DNA of 64,000 bases, from the NCBI GenBank assembly GCA_965200955.1, contig OZ241742.1, positions 496,001 through 560,000 of the forward strand, read 5' to 3'. Each line of letters begins with the position of its first letter. The stretch's first letter is position 1. The DNA is from Bin80 sp026708685. Lineage in GTDB: Bacteria; Bacteroidota; Rhodothermia; Rhodothermales; Bin80. Shown here piece by piece: positions 32,500 to 42,858 of this stretch. The notes under the pieces are model-generated. The model ran no database searches, had not been told where the DNA came from, and saw nothing but the letters and a program-made list of their open reading frames with translations. Both the position numbers and the translations under genes were made by a program.

Positions 32500-32676
32500 T
32501 ACTTCAAGATAATATGAATTTAAATTTACAAAAAATGTCCAAGTTATAAATTCAGGCTCTTGGCATTGGAAAAGAAAACCATTTCTTTTTGCATTGCAGT
32601 GTCAGCATGAGGAATAATAAGTTTCACATCATTGGGTGAGTTTTTCTAATATAAAGACTCTGATTGAGCATCCAAA

Positions 32677-33774
32677 TCATACATTGAACCGAAAAAGAAT
32701 GACATCTCCATCTTGTACGATATACCTCTTGCCCTCCGAACGCATCATTCCTGATGCCCGTACGACAGCTTCGGAGCCTGCATTGATCAAGTCTTCAATA
32801 TGTACCGTATCTGCTCTGATAAACCCTCGTTCAAAATCACTGTGGATCTGACCTGCTGCCTGTGGAGCAACCGTTCCTTTTGGTATCGCCCACGCTCGAG
32901 TTTCTTTTGGTCCGTGAGTAAAAAATGTAATCAGGTTCAATAACTTATAGGCTGCTTGAATCAAGCGGTGCAACCCGTCTGCATCAAGCCCTTCACTTTT
33001 TAGAAAGAGTCGTTTTTCTTGATCATCTAATTCGGTCAGTTGAGATTCAAATTCTGCACTGATGACAAGACATTCCGCCTGCTCCTGATGAGCAATGTAT
33101 TCTACCTGATCAGACCACTCATTCCCAGTAGACAAATCTTCTTCAGCTACATTTGCCACATAAAGGACGGGTCGGGTGGTCAATAAAAAAAGTTCTTTGA
33201 CATATCTGTGGTCTTCCTTTGAAAGAGGCGTGAGTAGTCGGGCAGGTTGGCCTTGAGTTAAGTGAGAAACTAGGCGTGTCCCAATTGACGCTCTTGTAGC
33301 CGCCTCTGTGTCCCCACCCTTAGCAGCTTTTTGCCATTTCTCTGTGTAACGCTCTGCGGTTTCAAGGTCTTTGAGCAATAGCTCCGTTTGAATAATATCT
33401 ATGTCTCGTTGTGGCTTGACAGATCCCTCAACATGTGCTATTTCTGATGAGTCAAAGCATCGGACCACATGTAAAATGGCATCCACCTGACGAATATGTC
33501 CTAAAAATGCATTACCTAAGCCTTCCCCTCGTGACGCTCCAGCTACCAATCCAGCTATATCTACAAATTCCATGGTTGACGGTACGATTTTCTCTGATGG
33601 AGAAACCGCAACCAACCGTGAAAGTCGTTCATCTGGTACAGGAACGATGCCGCGGTTGGGTTCAATGGTACAAAATGGGTAGTTTGCCGCCGCGGCACCT
33701 ATCCCACTCAGGGCATTAAATAGAGTTGACTTTCCGATATTGGGTAATCCAACAATTCCACAGTTCAGTGACAT
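32677..33774 (-). CDS. ychF: Redox-regulated ATPase/GTPase YchF
   Basis: A 365-residue protein of the universally conserved YchF/OLA1 P-loop family, an ATPase that associates with ribosomes. The G1 motif GLPNIGKSTLFNAL is at 8-21, DIAGLVAGASRGEGLGN at about 72-88, the NVAEED box near 207 replacing NKxD, and a C-terminal TGS domain includes LITFFTHGPKETRAW and HSDFERGFIRA. It ends GDVILFRFNV as expected. Length is normal. It starts the chromosomal block to the right of the island and has no operon partner here. Confidence 0.94.
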   Translation of the reverse strand: MSLNCGIVGLPNIGKSTLFNALSGIGAAAANYPFCTIEPNRGIVPVPDERLSRLVAVSPSEKIVPSTMEFVDIAGLVAGASRGEGLGNAFLGHIRQVDAILHVVRCFDSSEIAHVEGSVKPQRDIDIIQTELLLKDLETAERYTEKWQKAAKGGDTEAATRASIGTRLVSHLTQGQPARLLTPLSKEDHRYVKELFLLTTRPVLYVANVAEEDLSTGNEWSDQVEYIAHQEQAECLVISAEFESQLTELDDQEKRLFLKSEGLDADGLHRLIQAAYKLLNLITFFTHGPKETRAWAIPKGTVAPQAAGQIHSDFERGFIRADTVHIEDLINAGSEAVVRASGMMRSEGKRYIVQDGDVILFRFNV

Positions 33775-34031
33775 AGTCTATTTTTTATCGGTGCATTAGT
33801 TTTCCTATTCATCCATGTTATTTGATCCATCACACGCAATAACTGTCCTTGTATCCAGTATGAATAAATATTCATGGTTTTTGTAGGTAACGATGGTATG
33901 ATCCTCCTTCAATGTGCATTACTATGAACACTAAGAATTCTCTCTTCACTGGTTATTGCGTCAACCGTTGAATGAATAAGATGCTGAACTGGCAGAAGGG
34001 ATGAATGGATTGATCCTTTTAACGACTGGTA

Positions 34032-37000
34032 TTACTTTCCGAGACGAAAAATATCTGGACTACTTCCACTAAATGACACTATAATGAGGGTTTCACTGTC
34101 AGATCGCAATACCTCAAAATCGCGTATTTCTCCATCCGAACGGAATCCACTGTTTTGTGGTGGAAGTTCTCGATAATGAGCTGTAGAATCTCCTTTCAAT
34201 ACCACTCCAAAACTTGCATCATATCGGCCAGCCTGCGGGATAGCTCCAAATAAATTTCCACCTAACATGAGTTCAGGGATCCCATCAGCATCAAGATCCT
34301 CTCCCAATAGGGCATAGACTGGTGTCCACTGAGATTGTAATGGTAATGCCTCTACCCTGAATGTACCGTCATTGAGATTCCATGCGATCAAACTCTCTAA
34401 TTGATTGACACCGTAGTGTGTTGCATGGTTTAGTTCCTTTCCAAAGAGATCGTGCACGGTCATGTCGGCGTAGGATTCAAACGGTTCGGCAAGGGGGGAT
34501 AAATGAGGTAAGCGTTGAAAAATCATCTGGAGATCCTGCTGTCCCATTCCCATATGACTGCGTGTGATGAACGATGCAAGCCCGAAGTGAGAGAGAAGCA
34601 GTTCACGTTGAACAAGAGGCCAGGGACCACCCGTGGGATCGTACCCCGTAATGATTTGGTCACTCGTTTGGTTACGATCAAAATCATGAACCCACATTTC
34701 AAGTGGTTGTTGAGCAGATGCCTTGAATCTTGAATTAAGACCATGATTACCAGCAATGATCTCTGGTGCACTATCTCCATTAAGATCCTCAACTATAACT
34801 GTTTGCCACCATCCAGATGTATGAGAAAGTCCAGCATCTTCTGGTTCAACTCGTTCGAGTCGTCCGTTACGATTCAAGAATATCGTAATCGGCATCCATT
34901 CTCCAACAAGAATCAAATCTGGCGTTCCATCTCCGTTGAGATCCGCCCAGTCTGCCCCAGTAATGCCGGCTGATCCTAATTCAGATGCCCCCACTTGTGG
35001 AATCACTCTTTGCGTGGCATCTTGAAACTGCCCCTTACCATCATTCTCTAAAAGCATCCCTCCTACTGGATCCCCATACATGGATCCATGACGAACTCCA
35101 ATGAAAAGATCTACGTCGCCATCTAAATCAAAATCAGCACTACGGACAATCCCTGTGGAAGTATATGTGTAATCCGTACTGGGCAATTCATATTCAAAAC
35201 GCTGGAGAGTTCCATCATTATTGAATTCATAGAGACGATCGGCCAGTGCATGATCACCGCTGGAAAACTCACTGCTCCCACTGGCAACATAGAGTTCTTG
35301 ACGGCCATCTCCGTTGACATCCAGCCAGATGCAATCTACATCTTCAGACTCCTTATCCATTTCTATAATGGGTTGATTGATCGGGCGTAATTGCCCATCA
35401 GCTTGATAAATGAGCAGTTGTCCTGATTGACCCCTGCCACCACCGACATATAAATCATCTCGCCCATCTGCATTGATATCCGTAGCACACAATGGAGGCC
35501 CTTCCGTAGATCTCATGTGAAACAACAATGGAGAATCCTCAAAATCATTATGAGGCAGTTCTGTATGGGACCACTGAACTTCCATGCGATTGGAAACACT
35601 CTCCATCAATGGATCATCTAGGGGTAGATGTTCTTGCTCTGGCATGAGAATTCTCATATAGGAACTTCCGCCTTGAATTTTCTCACCGGGGCTGAACGAC
35701 TCTTCATAGTGCACCCTTACGGTCTGTCGTGTCTGGACCTGAGACTTTATCGTAATGCGACCATCAGGCCATCGTACCATTAAAGTATCAAGAGACTCAA
35801 TTGCATGTCCAAGCCCAAGATGAAGGATGGGATCCATGGAGGATTGGAATCCTCGTTGCGGCATCTGCTCAACATACCAGTTCTTGCCGTTAGCCTTCGC
35901 CTCTATTTGTGCCCCAATTCCTAATGGATTGGCATGGGATCCATCAAGTCGTACTCGGATCCAACTGCGATCAGGAAACTGTTCAACTGCTTGATTTCGA
36001 TAGATGAATGGTTCCATATTTACATTACTCACCACAAGGTCAAGATCACCATCGCTGTCAAGATCACCGTAAGCCGCTCCACTTGAAAAACTTGGAGTAC
36101 CTAATCCCCAGCCATCAGCACGATCAGTGAACTGCATCTCGCCGGTATGTTCAAACATGTGATTGGAAACAGGCGTGCTCGGCATCATATCTACAACTTG
36201 ACGAATAAACGCTTGCCCCTGAAATCCCATTGAACCAAGCCTTGCGGATGCCATGATTAGGTCTTTATCAGTTACATCCTTGAAAAAACCATTCGGAACA
36301 AAGATTTCTCGCAGTCCATCTAGGTTAAAATCCGCGATTAAACCGCCCCAACTCCAGTCGGTGGCATCCACTCCCGCGTAACGGCTGATCTCACTGAATG
36401 TACCGTCTGCATGATTGTAATGAAGCGTGTTTCGTAAGAATTTATGATGGTACCCTAATTGAATTTCTTGCTGATATTTTTCCCATTCAATAAAGTTGGA
36501 AATGCGTTTGATGCGGCTATGTATGGCAGGGAGCATATCAGAGATAAAGAGCTCGGGAGCACCGTCATTGTTCAAGTCGGCTATGTCCCCACTCATGGAG
36601 GTCGTGCTAATACTTGAAAAGGTTTCTTCCAGAGATTCTTTGAAGGTCCCATCACATTGATTCATATACAGATAGTCGCGTTCAAAAAAATCGTTGGAAA
36701 CATATAGATCCATGCATCCATCCCGATTCAGATCGCCAACCGTTGCACCCAACGTAAATCCCGCCTCCGAACTATAGATGCCTGCCTCCTTGGTGACATC
36801 CATAAAATATCCTCCTTCATTTCGATACAATCTGTCACCTCCTTCAAAGTGCGGGGTCTCCCGATCCATCTGGCTTGGATCGTAAGCAGCTATCGGTTTT
36901 GAATGATAGTTGTTTGCAACATAGACATCCAATAATCCATCAAGGTCGTAGTCAAAAAAAACAGCATGGATGGAGTACCCTTGATCAGCCAATCCATACA

Positions 37001-37526
37001 GGCTAGCTTGTTCGGTGAAGGTTCCATCTCCATTGTTGATAAACAGTTCATTCGCCCGAAACTCTGATTGGAATGCCCCCGCATTCGTGACATAAAGATC
37101 TGGATAACCATCTGCATTGATATCAACAACGCTTGCTCCCGTTGACCATGGGAAAGAACCCGCAACCCCTGCCGTTTCGGTTGCATCTTCAAATACAAAA
37201 TCTCCACGATTCAAATACAGCTTATTGGATTCTTGGTTGCTGACAAAGTAGACATCCAATCGAGTATCCCCGTCATAGTCAGCGAGTGCCACCCCTCCCC
37301 CTGCATAAAAGTTATTGTAGGAATAGATATTGATGGAATCCGTATAGGACACGTTGTTGACAAAATGGATTCCCGAATGAGATGGCATGATCCGCTCAAA
37401 CATAGCAGGGGAAGAAGGATTCTTTCCACACCCGGCAGTGCTAAGGCTGATCAAGCCTCCAATGAAAACACTTGTGATAGCAGTGATTTTACAGGGAAGA
37501 TTTTCCACTCCGATTAAATGCTTCAT
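34032..37526 (-). CDS. FG-GAP/VCBS repeat lipoprotein with ASPIC/UnbV domain (CRTAC1-like)
   Basis: A 1164-residue lipoprotein (signal ends LSTAGC, near residue 33). Many FG-GAP/VCBS repeats with calcium-binding loops follow, such as DINADGYPDLYVTN, DYDLDGLLDVYVAN and DLNRDGCMDLYVSN, forming probably one or two seven-bladed propellers. Around residues 510-600 is an ASPIC/UnbV domain (RVRLDGSHANPLGIGAQIEA, then MPQRGFQSSMDPILHLGLG). Such proteins sit on the outer surface and often accompany SusC/SusD pairs. It is third after susC-like and susD-like genes, 182 nt behind the latter, with a strong hairpin between. The substrate is not evident. Confidence 0.87.
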   Translation of the reverse strand: MKHLIGVENLPCKITAITSVFIGGLISLSTAGCGKNPSSPAMFERIMPSHSGIHFVNNVSYTDSINIYSYNNFYAGGGVALADYDGDTRLDVYFVSNQESNKLYLNRGDFVFEDATETAGVAGSFPWSTGASVVDINADGYPDLYVTNAGAFQSEFRANELFINNGDGTFTEQASLYGLADQGYSIHAVFFDYDLDGLLDVYVANNYHSKPIAAYDPSQMDRETPHFEGGDRLYRNEGGYFMDVTKEAGIYSSEAGFTLGATVGDLNRDGCMDLYVSNDFFERDYLYMNQCDGTFKESLEETFSSISTTSMSGDIADLNNDGAPELFISDMLPAIHSRIKRISNFIEWEKYQQEIQLGYHHKFLRNTLHYNHADGTFSEISRYAGVDATDWSWGGLIADFNLDGLREIFVPNGFFKDVTDKDLIMASARLGSMGFQGQAFIRQVVDMMPSTPVSNHMFEHTGEMQFTDRADGWGLGTPSFSSGAAYGDLDSDGDLDLVVSNVNMEPFIYRNQAVEQFPDRSWIRVRLDGSHANPLGIGAQIEAKANGKNWYVEQMPQRGFQSSMDPILHLGLGHAIESLDTLMVRWPDGRITIKSQVQTRQTVRVHYEESFSPGEKIQGGSSYMRILMPEQEHLPLDDPLMESVSNRMEVQWSHTELPHNDFEDSPLLFHMRSTEGPPLCATDINADGRDDLYVGGGRGQSGQLLIYQADGQLRPINQPIIEMDKESEDVDCIWLDVNGDGRQELYVASGSSEFSSGDHALADRLYEFNNDGTLQRFEYELPSTDYTYTSTGIVRSADFDLDGDVDLFIGVRHGSMYGDPVGGMLLENDGKGQFQDATQRVIPQVGASELGSAGITGADWADLNGDGTPDLILVGEWMPITIFLNRNGRLERVEPEDAGLSHTSGWWQTVIVEDLNGDSAPEIIAGNHGLNSRFKASAQQPLEMWVHDFDRNQTSDQIITGYDPTGGPWPLVQRELLLSHFGLASFITRSHMGMGQQDLQMIFQRLPHLSPLAEPFESYADMTVHDLFGKELNHATHYGVNQLESLIAWNLNDGTFRVEALPLQSQWTPVYALLGEDLDADGIPELMLGGNLFGAIPQAGRYDASFGVVLKGDSTAHYRELPPQNSGFRSDGEIRDFEVLRSDSETLIIVSFSGSSPDIFRLGK

Positions 37527-37593
37527 TGGTCCTACAGATTAGGGATGGGGTTGGAGAATGCTGATGAAGGAGATTGTGTATCTTCCATAAATA

Positions 37594-37638
37594 AATCACC
37601 CTCTACTCTGTGTCTTTCGACTAAAGTAGAGGGTGATT
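37594..37638 (-). terminator. Hairpin between susD-like and ASPIC genes
   Basis: A perfect 14-bp inverted repeat (AATCACCCTCTACT at 37594-37607 with its complement at 37625-37638) and a 17-nt loop. On the minus strand it is followed by TATTTATGG rather than a pure T run, so it may be a weak terminator or an RNA-stabilising hairpin. It would reduce the ASPIC gene relative to the transporter genes. Confidence 0.55.
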
Positions 37639-37708
37639 CCGATCCTAATTAAGAGAGTATTCCGTAATTAAAAGGATGTATGATAAGACTTTGTGGCTCT
37701 AGAGATAA

Positions 37709-39313
37709 CTATTTCTTATCCCACCACAATTTCGTGTCATTCTGATCAGGGCCTCCAAGTAGTGATATGGCCGCGTTCGTGGCATCCGTATTGTTATCAT
37801 ATTCGCTAGAAACGAACACCATGCGTCGCATCACCTCATCCGCGGCAACATTTGGGTTTTCCGAATTAATGATTGGATATAACTTTGGATAACCCGTGCG
37901 GCGATACTCAGCCCAAGCTTCCATTCCATCAGGAAAAATCGCCAACCATTTTTGTGTAATGATCTGCTCCAGCTGACGCTCCATGGAACCCCCGGCATCA
38001 AATGCAACGGGAATATCGCTTAGTGGTGGCGTATCCTGCCATTGATCTTCGTTCTCATGGGGTGCTGATGGAAGACTTTCACTAGCAATATATGCATTAA
38101 TCGCACCCATATCGGCTCCTATACGTTCTTCCGTCATGGAAACTCGAATCCCCTCCTCATAGAGTTCCTGAGGAGTTCCTCCCATATTCCAACCCAAAAG
38201 AGCACCCTCCGCACGGAGGAAGTAGACCTCTGATGCACCCATAACTCGAATGGGGGTTCCGCCTCTACGAGGTGGCTCCCACCTTTCACCGACATCAGAA
38301 TACACTGGGTTGATTGAAGCACCCTTCTGTGTACGAGGCAAGCCGTTTCTCAATCCCTCATATTTACTGCCATCTCCATCTGCATCTCCATTCTTGGCAG
38401 CACTGAAATAGGTTTCTATCCTTGGATCATTGTATCCTTCCAGAAGACTTTCCATGGCTGAACTCATACGAAATTCACCCCAGTTGGTAATGGTGGTAAG
38501 GGGGTGTTCGGAGCCATCAGCGGTCAGCATCATAGCATTATGCGAATTATCCAGCATCACTCCAGCTGCTACAGCCTTTTCGGCCTCTGCCTGAGCTTTG
38601 GAAGGATCTGCATATCGGATACGCATGGCTAAGCGCAGTCTAAGCGAATTGGCAAAGGTAATCCAGCTGTCTACACTTCCATTATACACTTGGTCGTGCC
38701 CGGCAAAAACATTCCCACCTTGATTCTGATTCAATACAGCCAGTGCCTCATCAAGTGTAGTAAAGAAATTCATATAGATATCCTGCTGTGAATCGTAGGA
38801 TACAGAGGTCTCTCCATTACCATAATTCGTATACAGGATCGGACCCCAATAGTCGGTAATCCGGTGATACAGCTGAACTCTCCACAGCTTCGCCATAGCA
38901 TTGGGTAGCTCAAGTCCTGGATTCTCTGGATCGGCCGTGAATTTTTCAACGACATCTAAACTCCGAGCTCCATTTCCGTAGAACCGTGACCAAAGAAGAT
39001 CAGACCAGCGTCCAACTTGTACATACTGGTCAGAATCAAAGTTTTCTGCAGTGGTTGCATAGTACTGAGCATACAAATCGGCAAATAGGTTTTCACCAAT
39101 TTGAAACACCCAGTGTAGTCCCAACATGCCAAAATACTGAGATCGTGCAAACGCTTGTCCAAGTCCCACATCAATGTTTTCTGCAGAGATCTGGTTGGGC
39201 GGCGTATTCAAATCTACAAAATCGTCTGTGCAACTAGACACAGAAAAGGTGAGTACTGCACATAGAGTGGCAAGCACAATCCAGTTTTTTGTAGAGAGTA
39301 ATCGTTTTTTCAT
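37709..39313 (-). CDS. SusD/RagB-type substrate-binding lipoprotein
   Basis: From the ATG at 39313 it has 534 residues; the frame extends upstream to 39508, but that would overlap the susC-like gene, and only the shorter start gives a signal peptide (MKKRLLSTKNWIVLATL) with lipobox VSSC. It then reads TDDFVDLNTPPNQ, typical of the SusD_2 group. Helical TPR-like parts include WITFANSLRLRLAMRIRYADP, and the C-terminal part has KWLAIFPDGMEAWAEYRRTGYP. SusD-type lipoproteins cap the SusC barrel and bind the nutrient. It lies 46 nt after the susC-like gene and is certainly cotranscribed with it. Confidence 0.9.
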   Translation of the reverse strand: MKKRLLSTKNWIVLATLCAVLTFSVSSCTDDFVDLNTPPNQISAENIDVGLGQAFARSQYFGMLGLHWVFQIGENLFADLYAQYYATTAENFDSDQYVQVGRWSDLLWSRFYGNGARSLDVVEKFTADPENPGLELPNAMAKLWRVQLYHRITDYWGPILYTNYGNGETSVSYDSQQDIYMNFFTTLDEALAVLNQNQGGNVFAGHDQVYNGSVDSWITFANSLRLRLAMRIRYADPSKAQAEAEKAVAAGVMLDNSHNAMMLTADGSEHPLTTITNWGEFRMSSAMESLLEGYNDPRIETYFSAAKNGDADGDGSKYEGLRNGLPRTQKGASINPVYSDVGERWEPPRRGGTPIRVMGASEVYFLRAEGALLGWNMGGTPQELYEEGIRVSMTEERIGADMGAINAYIASESLPSAPHENEDQWQDTPPLSDIPVAFDAGGSMERQLEQIITQKWLAIFPDGMEAWAEYRRTGYPKLYPIINSENPNVAADEVMRRMVFVSSEYDNNTDATNAAISLLGGPDQNDTKLWWDKK

Positions 39314-39359
39314 TTGTATCCTTTCGTCTGAAGGGTTATGTGAACGGTACATAGCGAAA

Positions 39360-42300
39360 TTAATAGTCAATCGAAAGATTGAACCCAAACGAGCGGGAAG
39401 ATGGCGGGGCGAAAGAATCAAATCCTTCGGCAGCCTTACCCGTGCCAATGAGGACATCAGGGTCAATATTTTCCGACTTTCGATAAATATACAATAGGTT
39501 TCTTCCAACCAGTGAGAATCTCATGCCAGAAATGGGGACGTTCCCAAACACTGAAGCGGGGACGGTGTATCCAAGCGTAAATTCACGCAGGCGAGTATTG
39601 GTGGCATCTACAACAAAGGCTTCGCCAACAGGAGCGTTGCGACCTCCGACTGCTCGCCAAAATGTTTCGGCATCCACTGGTGTCGTATTGGGTCCACCGT
39701 CCTCGTTGACAGCATCTATATCTCCCCAGAAGTTGTCACCAAAAATGAGTCCTCCATCGCGGCCTTGAAGCGTTTCCTCAGTTACACCGTCGGCGTACAT
39801 GATTGCATTGGTGATGGATGTGATTGTCCCTCCTTGACGATGGTCTATCAGAAGGCTAGCATCCCAATTCTTGTATGATCCCGTCAAGACTATGCTTCCA
39901 AGCCAATCTGGATTATAGTTAGCAACCTGTACATCACGACCGGGGGTAACTAATGGTACACCATTATCACCCACTATGACTCGGTTCTGGGCATCACGCA
40001 TGAACCCGCGAGAATAGACATTGCCAAACTCTTCTCCTTCCTCAATGAAGTATGCACGTAGGAAGTCACTAGCAATTTGCACGCGTGGGGATTCAACCGA
40101 AATTGACTCCACCATGTTGGTGTTGGCGGCAAAGTTCAGATCCACATTCACATTGACATCATCCGTTCGGACGGGGACGACATTCAACATCACCTCAATG
40201 CCTTCATTACGAACATCTCCACCATTGGTAAAGAAGTTGCCCGCACCTGAACCAATCGGTAGGGCAACGGAGAAGAGTTGGTTTTGAGTTTGTGTGTTGT
40301 AATACGTAAAGTCAAACCCGAAACGGCTTTGAAGAAAGCGCATGTCCAGCCCAACTTCAATAGACGATGTCTCTTCGGGAACCAGATTTTCATTGGGAAT
40401 AGTTCCACTCAGATTTACAAATCCGTTCAATCCACCCCCTGCAATTCCTGCAGTTCGAAAAAGTTGGAAGGGAGAGGTGCTATTGCCGACCTGTGCATAA
40501 GAGGCTCGAATCCGTCCAAAGCTAATCGCATCAGGCAAAGGAAGCAGTTCGGAGAACACCGCAGAAAGTCCTACCGATGGGTAGAAATAAGACCAATTAT
40601 CCTCTGGCAATGTAGAACTCCAGTCATTGCGTGCCGTGATGTCCAAGTACAAGGCATCTCTCCATCCAATTTTTGCAAATCCATAAACCGAATTGATGTC
40701 TATGGGCGAACCGACCCCTTGAGAGGCATTACTTCGTAGCGTATTGGATAGTGTGAAAAAGTTTCGAACAATGAGAGATGTCCCTGTATCAGCCGTAAGT
40801 GACGTATTTCGCCTCTTCTGAGTATTTCCTCCAATACTGACTTCAATATCAAGATCAAGCTCTGGTAGCAAAGTCTGATAGGTGAGAAGAGCGTCCCCAT
40901 TAAATATGTAGGAATTACTCTTACTAAGAGAATATCGACCATTATCAGCAATAATGTAACTATCGGCCCACAACGTTCTGGTTCCGCTACCTGCATTACC
41001 ATCATAGGAACCTCGAAGCATCAATGAAAGTCCATCAATAAATTCATAATTAATAGAACTCAGCAGAATGATTCGATCATCCGAGCCGGTGCGTAAATTT
41101 CGGTTCAATGTCCAATAGGGATTAGCACCGCCATTAGAGCCTGGAACCCAATATCGTTGTCGGAGATTACCTGTGACTGGATCTTCGTAATGATGGTTTT
41201 CCGCTTCCACGGTGCTGATATTACGGGGTAGACGAAAAGCATGGCGTATTGGATTTGAGAACGATTCGCCAGTATCCAATCTGTTTCTCAAATCCGAGCG
41301 AATGTAGTTCAACTTCCCGTCAATGGTTAATTGGCTGGAGGGTTTTGCTGTCACTCGAACTTGGGCACTATGACGAATCAAGGAATTACCCGGCACAATA
41401 CCTTTAGCATCGGTATAGGCGTAGGAAAAGTACCCCTGAATTTCCCGAGATCCAACGTTCAGAGAGAGGTTGCTGGTGGACTGATACCCGCTACGAAACA
41501 CATCTGCAACATTATCTGGTTGCGGTGAAAATGAATAATCTGGAGCATTTTCGGATTCGTCAGGGCTCCAATGAGCCATGCTTTGTCCTTCCATTCTTGG
41601 CCCCCAAGAGAACTCTGAGTTAGCAATGTATTGCCCAGCACTGCCCTGACCATATTCGTTTTGGAATTTTGTAAGGATGAGAGGCTCCTGTACGGTATAG
41701 TTTGTGCTAAACCGTGCACGAATGGTTCCCGCCGTACCCTGATTGGTGGTAATAATGACGGCTCCATTCTGAGCAGCACTTCCATAGAGTGCAGCAGCAT
41801 TCGCACCTTTAAGAACGGTGATATTGGAAATGTCGCTCTGGTTGATATTGCTAATATCTCCGCGAATAGGAACTCCATCAACCACAAACAAGGGTTGACT
41901 GCTCCCGCTAATAGAGCGATTTCCGCGAAGGATCATCCGAGTTTGGCCTCCAAGACCCGTTCCTGCCTGATTGACAGAAAGACCAGCAACGCGTCCAGCG
42001 AGGGAAAATCCAACATTCAATTCTCGCGCCTGAGCAATCTCTGTTGGGCTGATGGTCTGGGTTCCATAGGACAAAGAACGTTCTTCACGTTCAACGCCGA
42101 GAGCGGTGACAACAAGCCCTCCCAACTCCAATGCCATTTCGGACAATTCAATATCCAACTCCGTGGTTTGTCCGGCAGTAACGACAACTCCCGGGTATTC
42201 ACGTGTTGAAAACCCAACAAATGAAGCTGTAATCGTGTAGGTTCCAGGGGCAATGTTATCAATGATATAGTTTCCATCTACATTGGAAACTGCACCAATG

Positions 42301-42458
42301 GCAAGTTCTCCAATCACCACATTGACCCCCGCAAGGGGTTCATCGCTCTCATCAACGACTATCCCTGCGATTTGCCCATTTTGAGCAAATACAGAAGATG
42401 CCTGAAATGATGTGGCTAACAGTAAAATGGAAAGCAAGAAAGTATAACGGTATCTCAT
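39360..42458 (-). CDS. SusC/RagA-type TonB-dependent outer-membrane transporter
   Basis: From the ATG at 42458 it has 1032 residues, starting MRYRYTFLLSILLLATS, with signal-peptide cleavage near VFAQ; the frame extends 16 codons further upstream but without a signal sequence. A carboxypeptidase-like domain follows (IAGIVVDESDEPLAGVNVVI). The TonB plug includes SLAGRVAGLSVNQAGTGLGG and SISGSSQPLFVVDGVPI, then a 22-strand-type barrel ending FGFNLSIDY with the terminal aromatic. It imports a nutrient using TonB energy. It is first in the operon with the susD-like and ASPIC genes. The substrate (peptide or glycan) cannot be told from sequence. Confidence 0.93.
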   Translation of the reverse strand: MRYRYTFLLSILLLATSFQASSVFAQNGQIAGIVVDESDEPLAGVNVVIGELAIGAVSNVDGNYIIDNIAPGTYTITASFVGFSTREYPGVVVTAGQTTELDIELSEMALELGGLVVTALGVEREERSLSYGTQTISPTEIAQARELNVGFSLAGRVAGLSVNQAGTGLGGQTRMILRGNRSISGSSQPLFVVDGVPIRGDISNINQSDISNITVLKGANAAALYGSAAQNGAVIITTNQGTAGTIRARFSTNYTVQEPLILTKFQNEYGQGSAGQYIANSEFSWGPRMEGQSMAHWSPDESENAPDYSFSPQPDNVADVFRSGYQSTSNLSLNVGSREIQGYFSYAYTDAKGIVPGNSLIRHSAQVRVTAKPSSQLTIDGKLNYIRSDLRNRLDTGESFSNPIRHAFRLPRNISTVEAENHHYEDPVTGNLRQRYWVPGSNGGANPYWTLNRNLRTGSDDRIILLSSINYEFIDGLSLMLRGSYDGNAGSGTRTLWADSYIIADNGRYSLSKSNSYIFNGDALLTYQTLLPELDLDIEVSIGGNTQKRRNTSLTADTGTSLIVRNFFTLSNTLRSNASQGVGSPIDINSVYGFAKIGWRDALYLDITARNDWSSTLPEDNWSYFYPSVGLSAVFSELLPLPDAISFGRIRASYAQVGNSTSPFQLFRTAGIAGGGLNGFVNLSGTIPNENLVPEETSSIEVGLDMRFLQSRFGFDFTYYNTQTQNQLFSVALPIGSGAGNFFTNGGDVRNEGIEVMLNVVPVRTDDVNVNVDLNFAANTNMVESISVESPRVQIASDFLRAYFIEEGEEFGNVYSRGFMRDAQNRVIVGDNGVPLVTPGRDVQVANYNPDWLGSIVLTGSYKNWDASLLIDHRQGGTITSITNAIMYADGVTEETLQGRDGGLIFGDNFWGDIDAVNEDGGPNTTPVDAETFWRAVGGRNAPVGEAFVVDATNTRLREFTLGYTVPASVFGNVPISGMRFSLVGRNLLYIYRKSENIDPDVLIGTGKAAEGFDSFAPPSSRSFGFNLSIDY

Positions 42459-42854
42459 ATTCTTACGGATTAGTGTGCAAATTAAAAGTATAAGACCAAG
42501 ATGCAAAGGCTAATATACAAAAATCTATTGATAAAAATTAATCACACAAAATATTTATTGGGTGATGAATTTAAACGAAACTCTTACATCTCAGACTTTA
42601 TAAATGTTCATCCTATTCGGAGACGGCCATGTTACGTTGTTTACACTGAACTGTTCCAGAGATCCAATGTTCTTCAATAATAGAGGTGATTGTTGACTCA
42701 AATAACTGTCATAAATGTTTTTATCACTCATGTATATTCTCTTCTTCACTTAAAGAGTTTACCGAATCCTATCCCCATCTACTTATTCCAACTTCAAAAG
42801 AGCATGGTAGAATCAGATATAGATACCTTTTCACTCTTTCCACATTCACTTCTC
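42459..42854. other. Intergenic region upstream of the susC-like gene
   Basis: About 400 nt that should hold the promoter of the SusCD operon. I see A/T-rich sequence but no certain TAnnTTTG element, no hairpin and no gene. Insertion sequence B begins 5 nt beyond its right edge, after the 4-bp duplication. Confidence 0.3.
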
Positions 42855-42858
42855 CTAT

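Noticed and set aside
39314..39508. Longer start of the susD-like gene
   Set aside because: It would overlap the susC-like gene by about 150 nt and hide the signal peptide and lipobox, which begin exactly at 39313.
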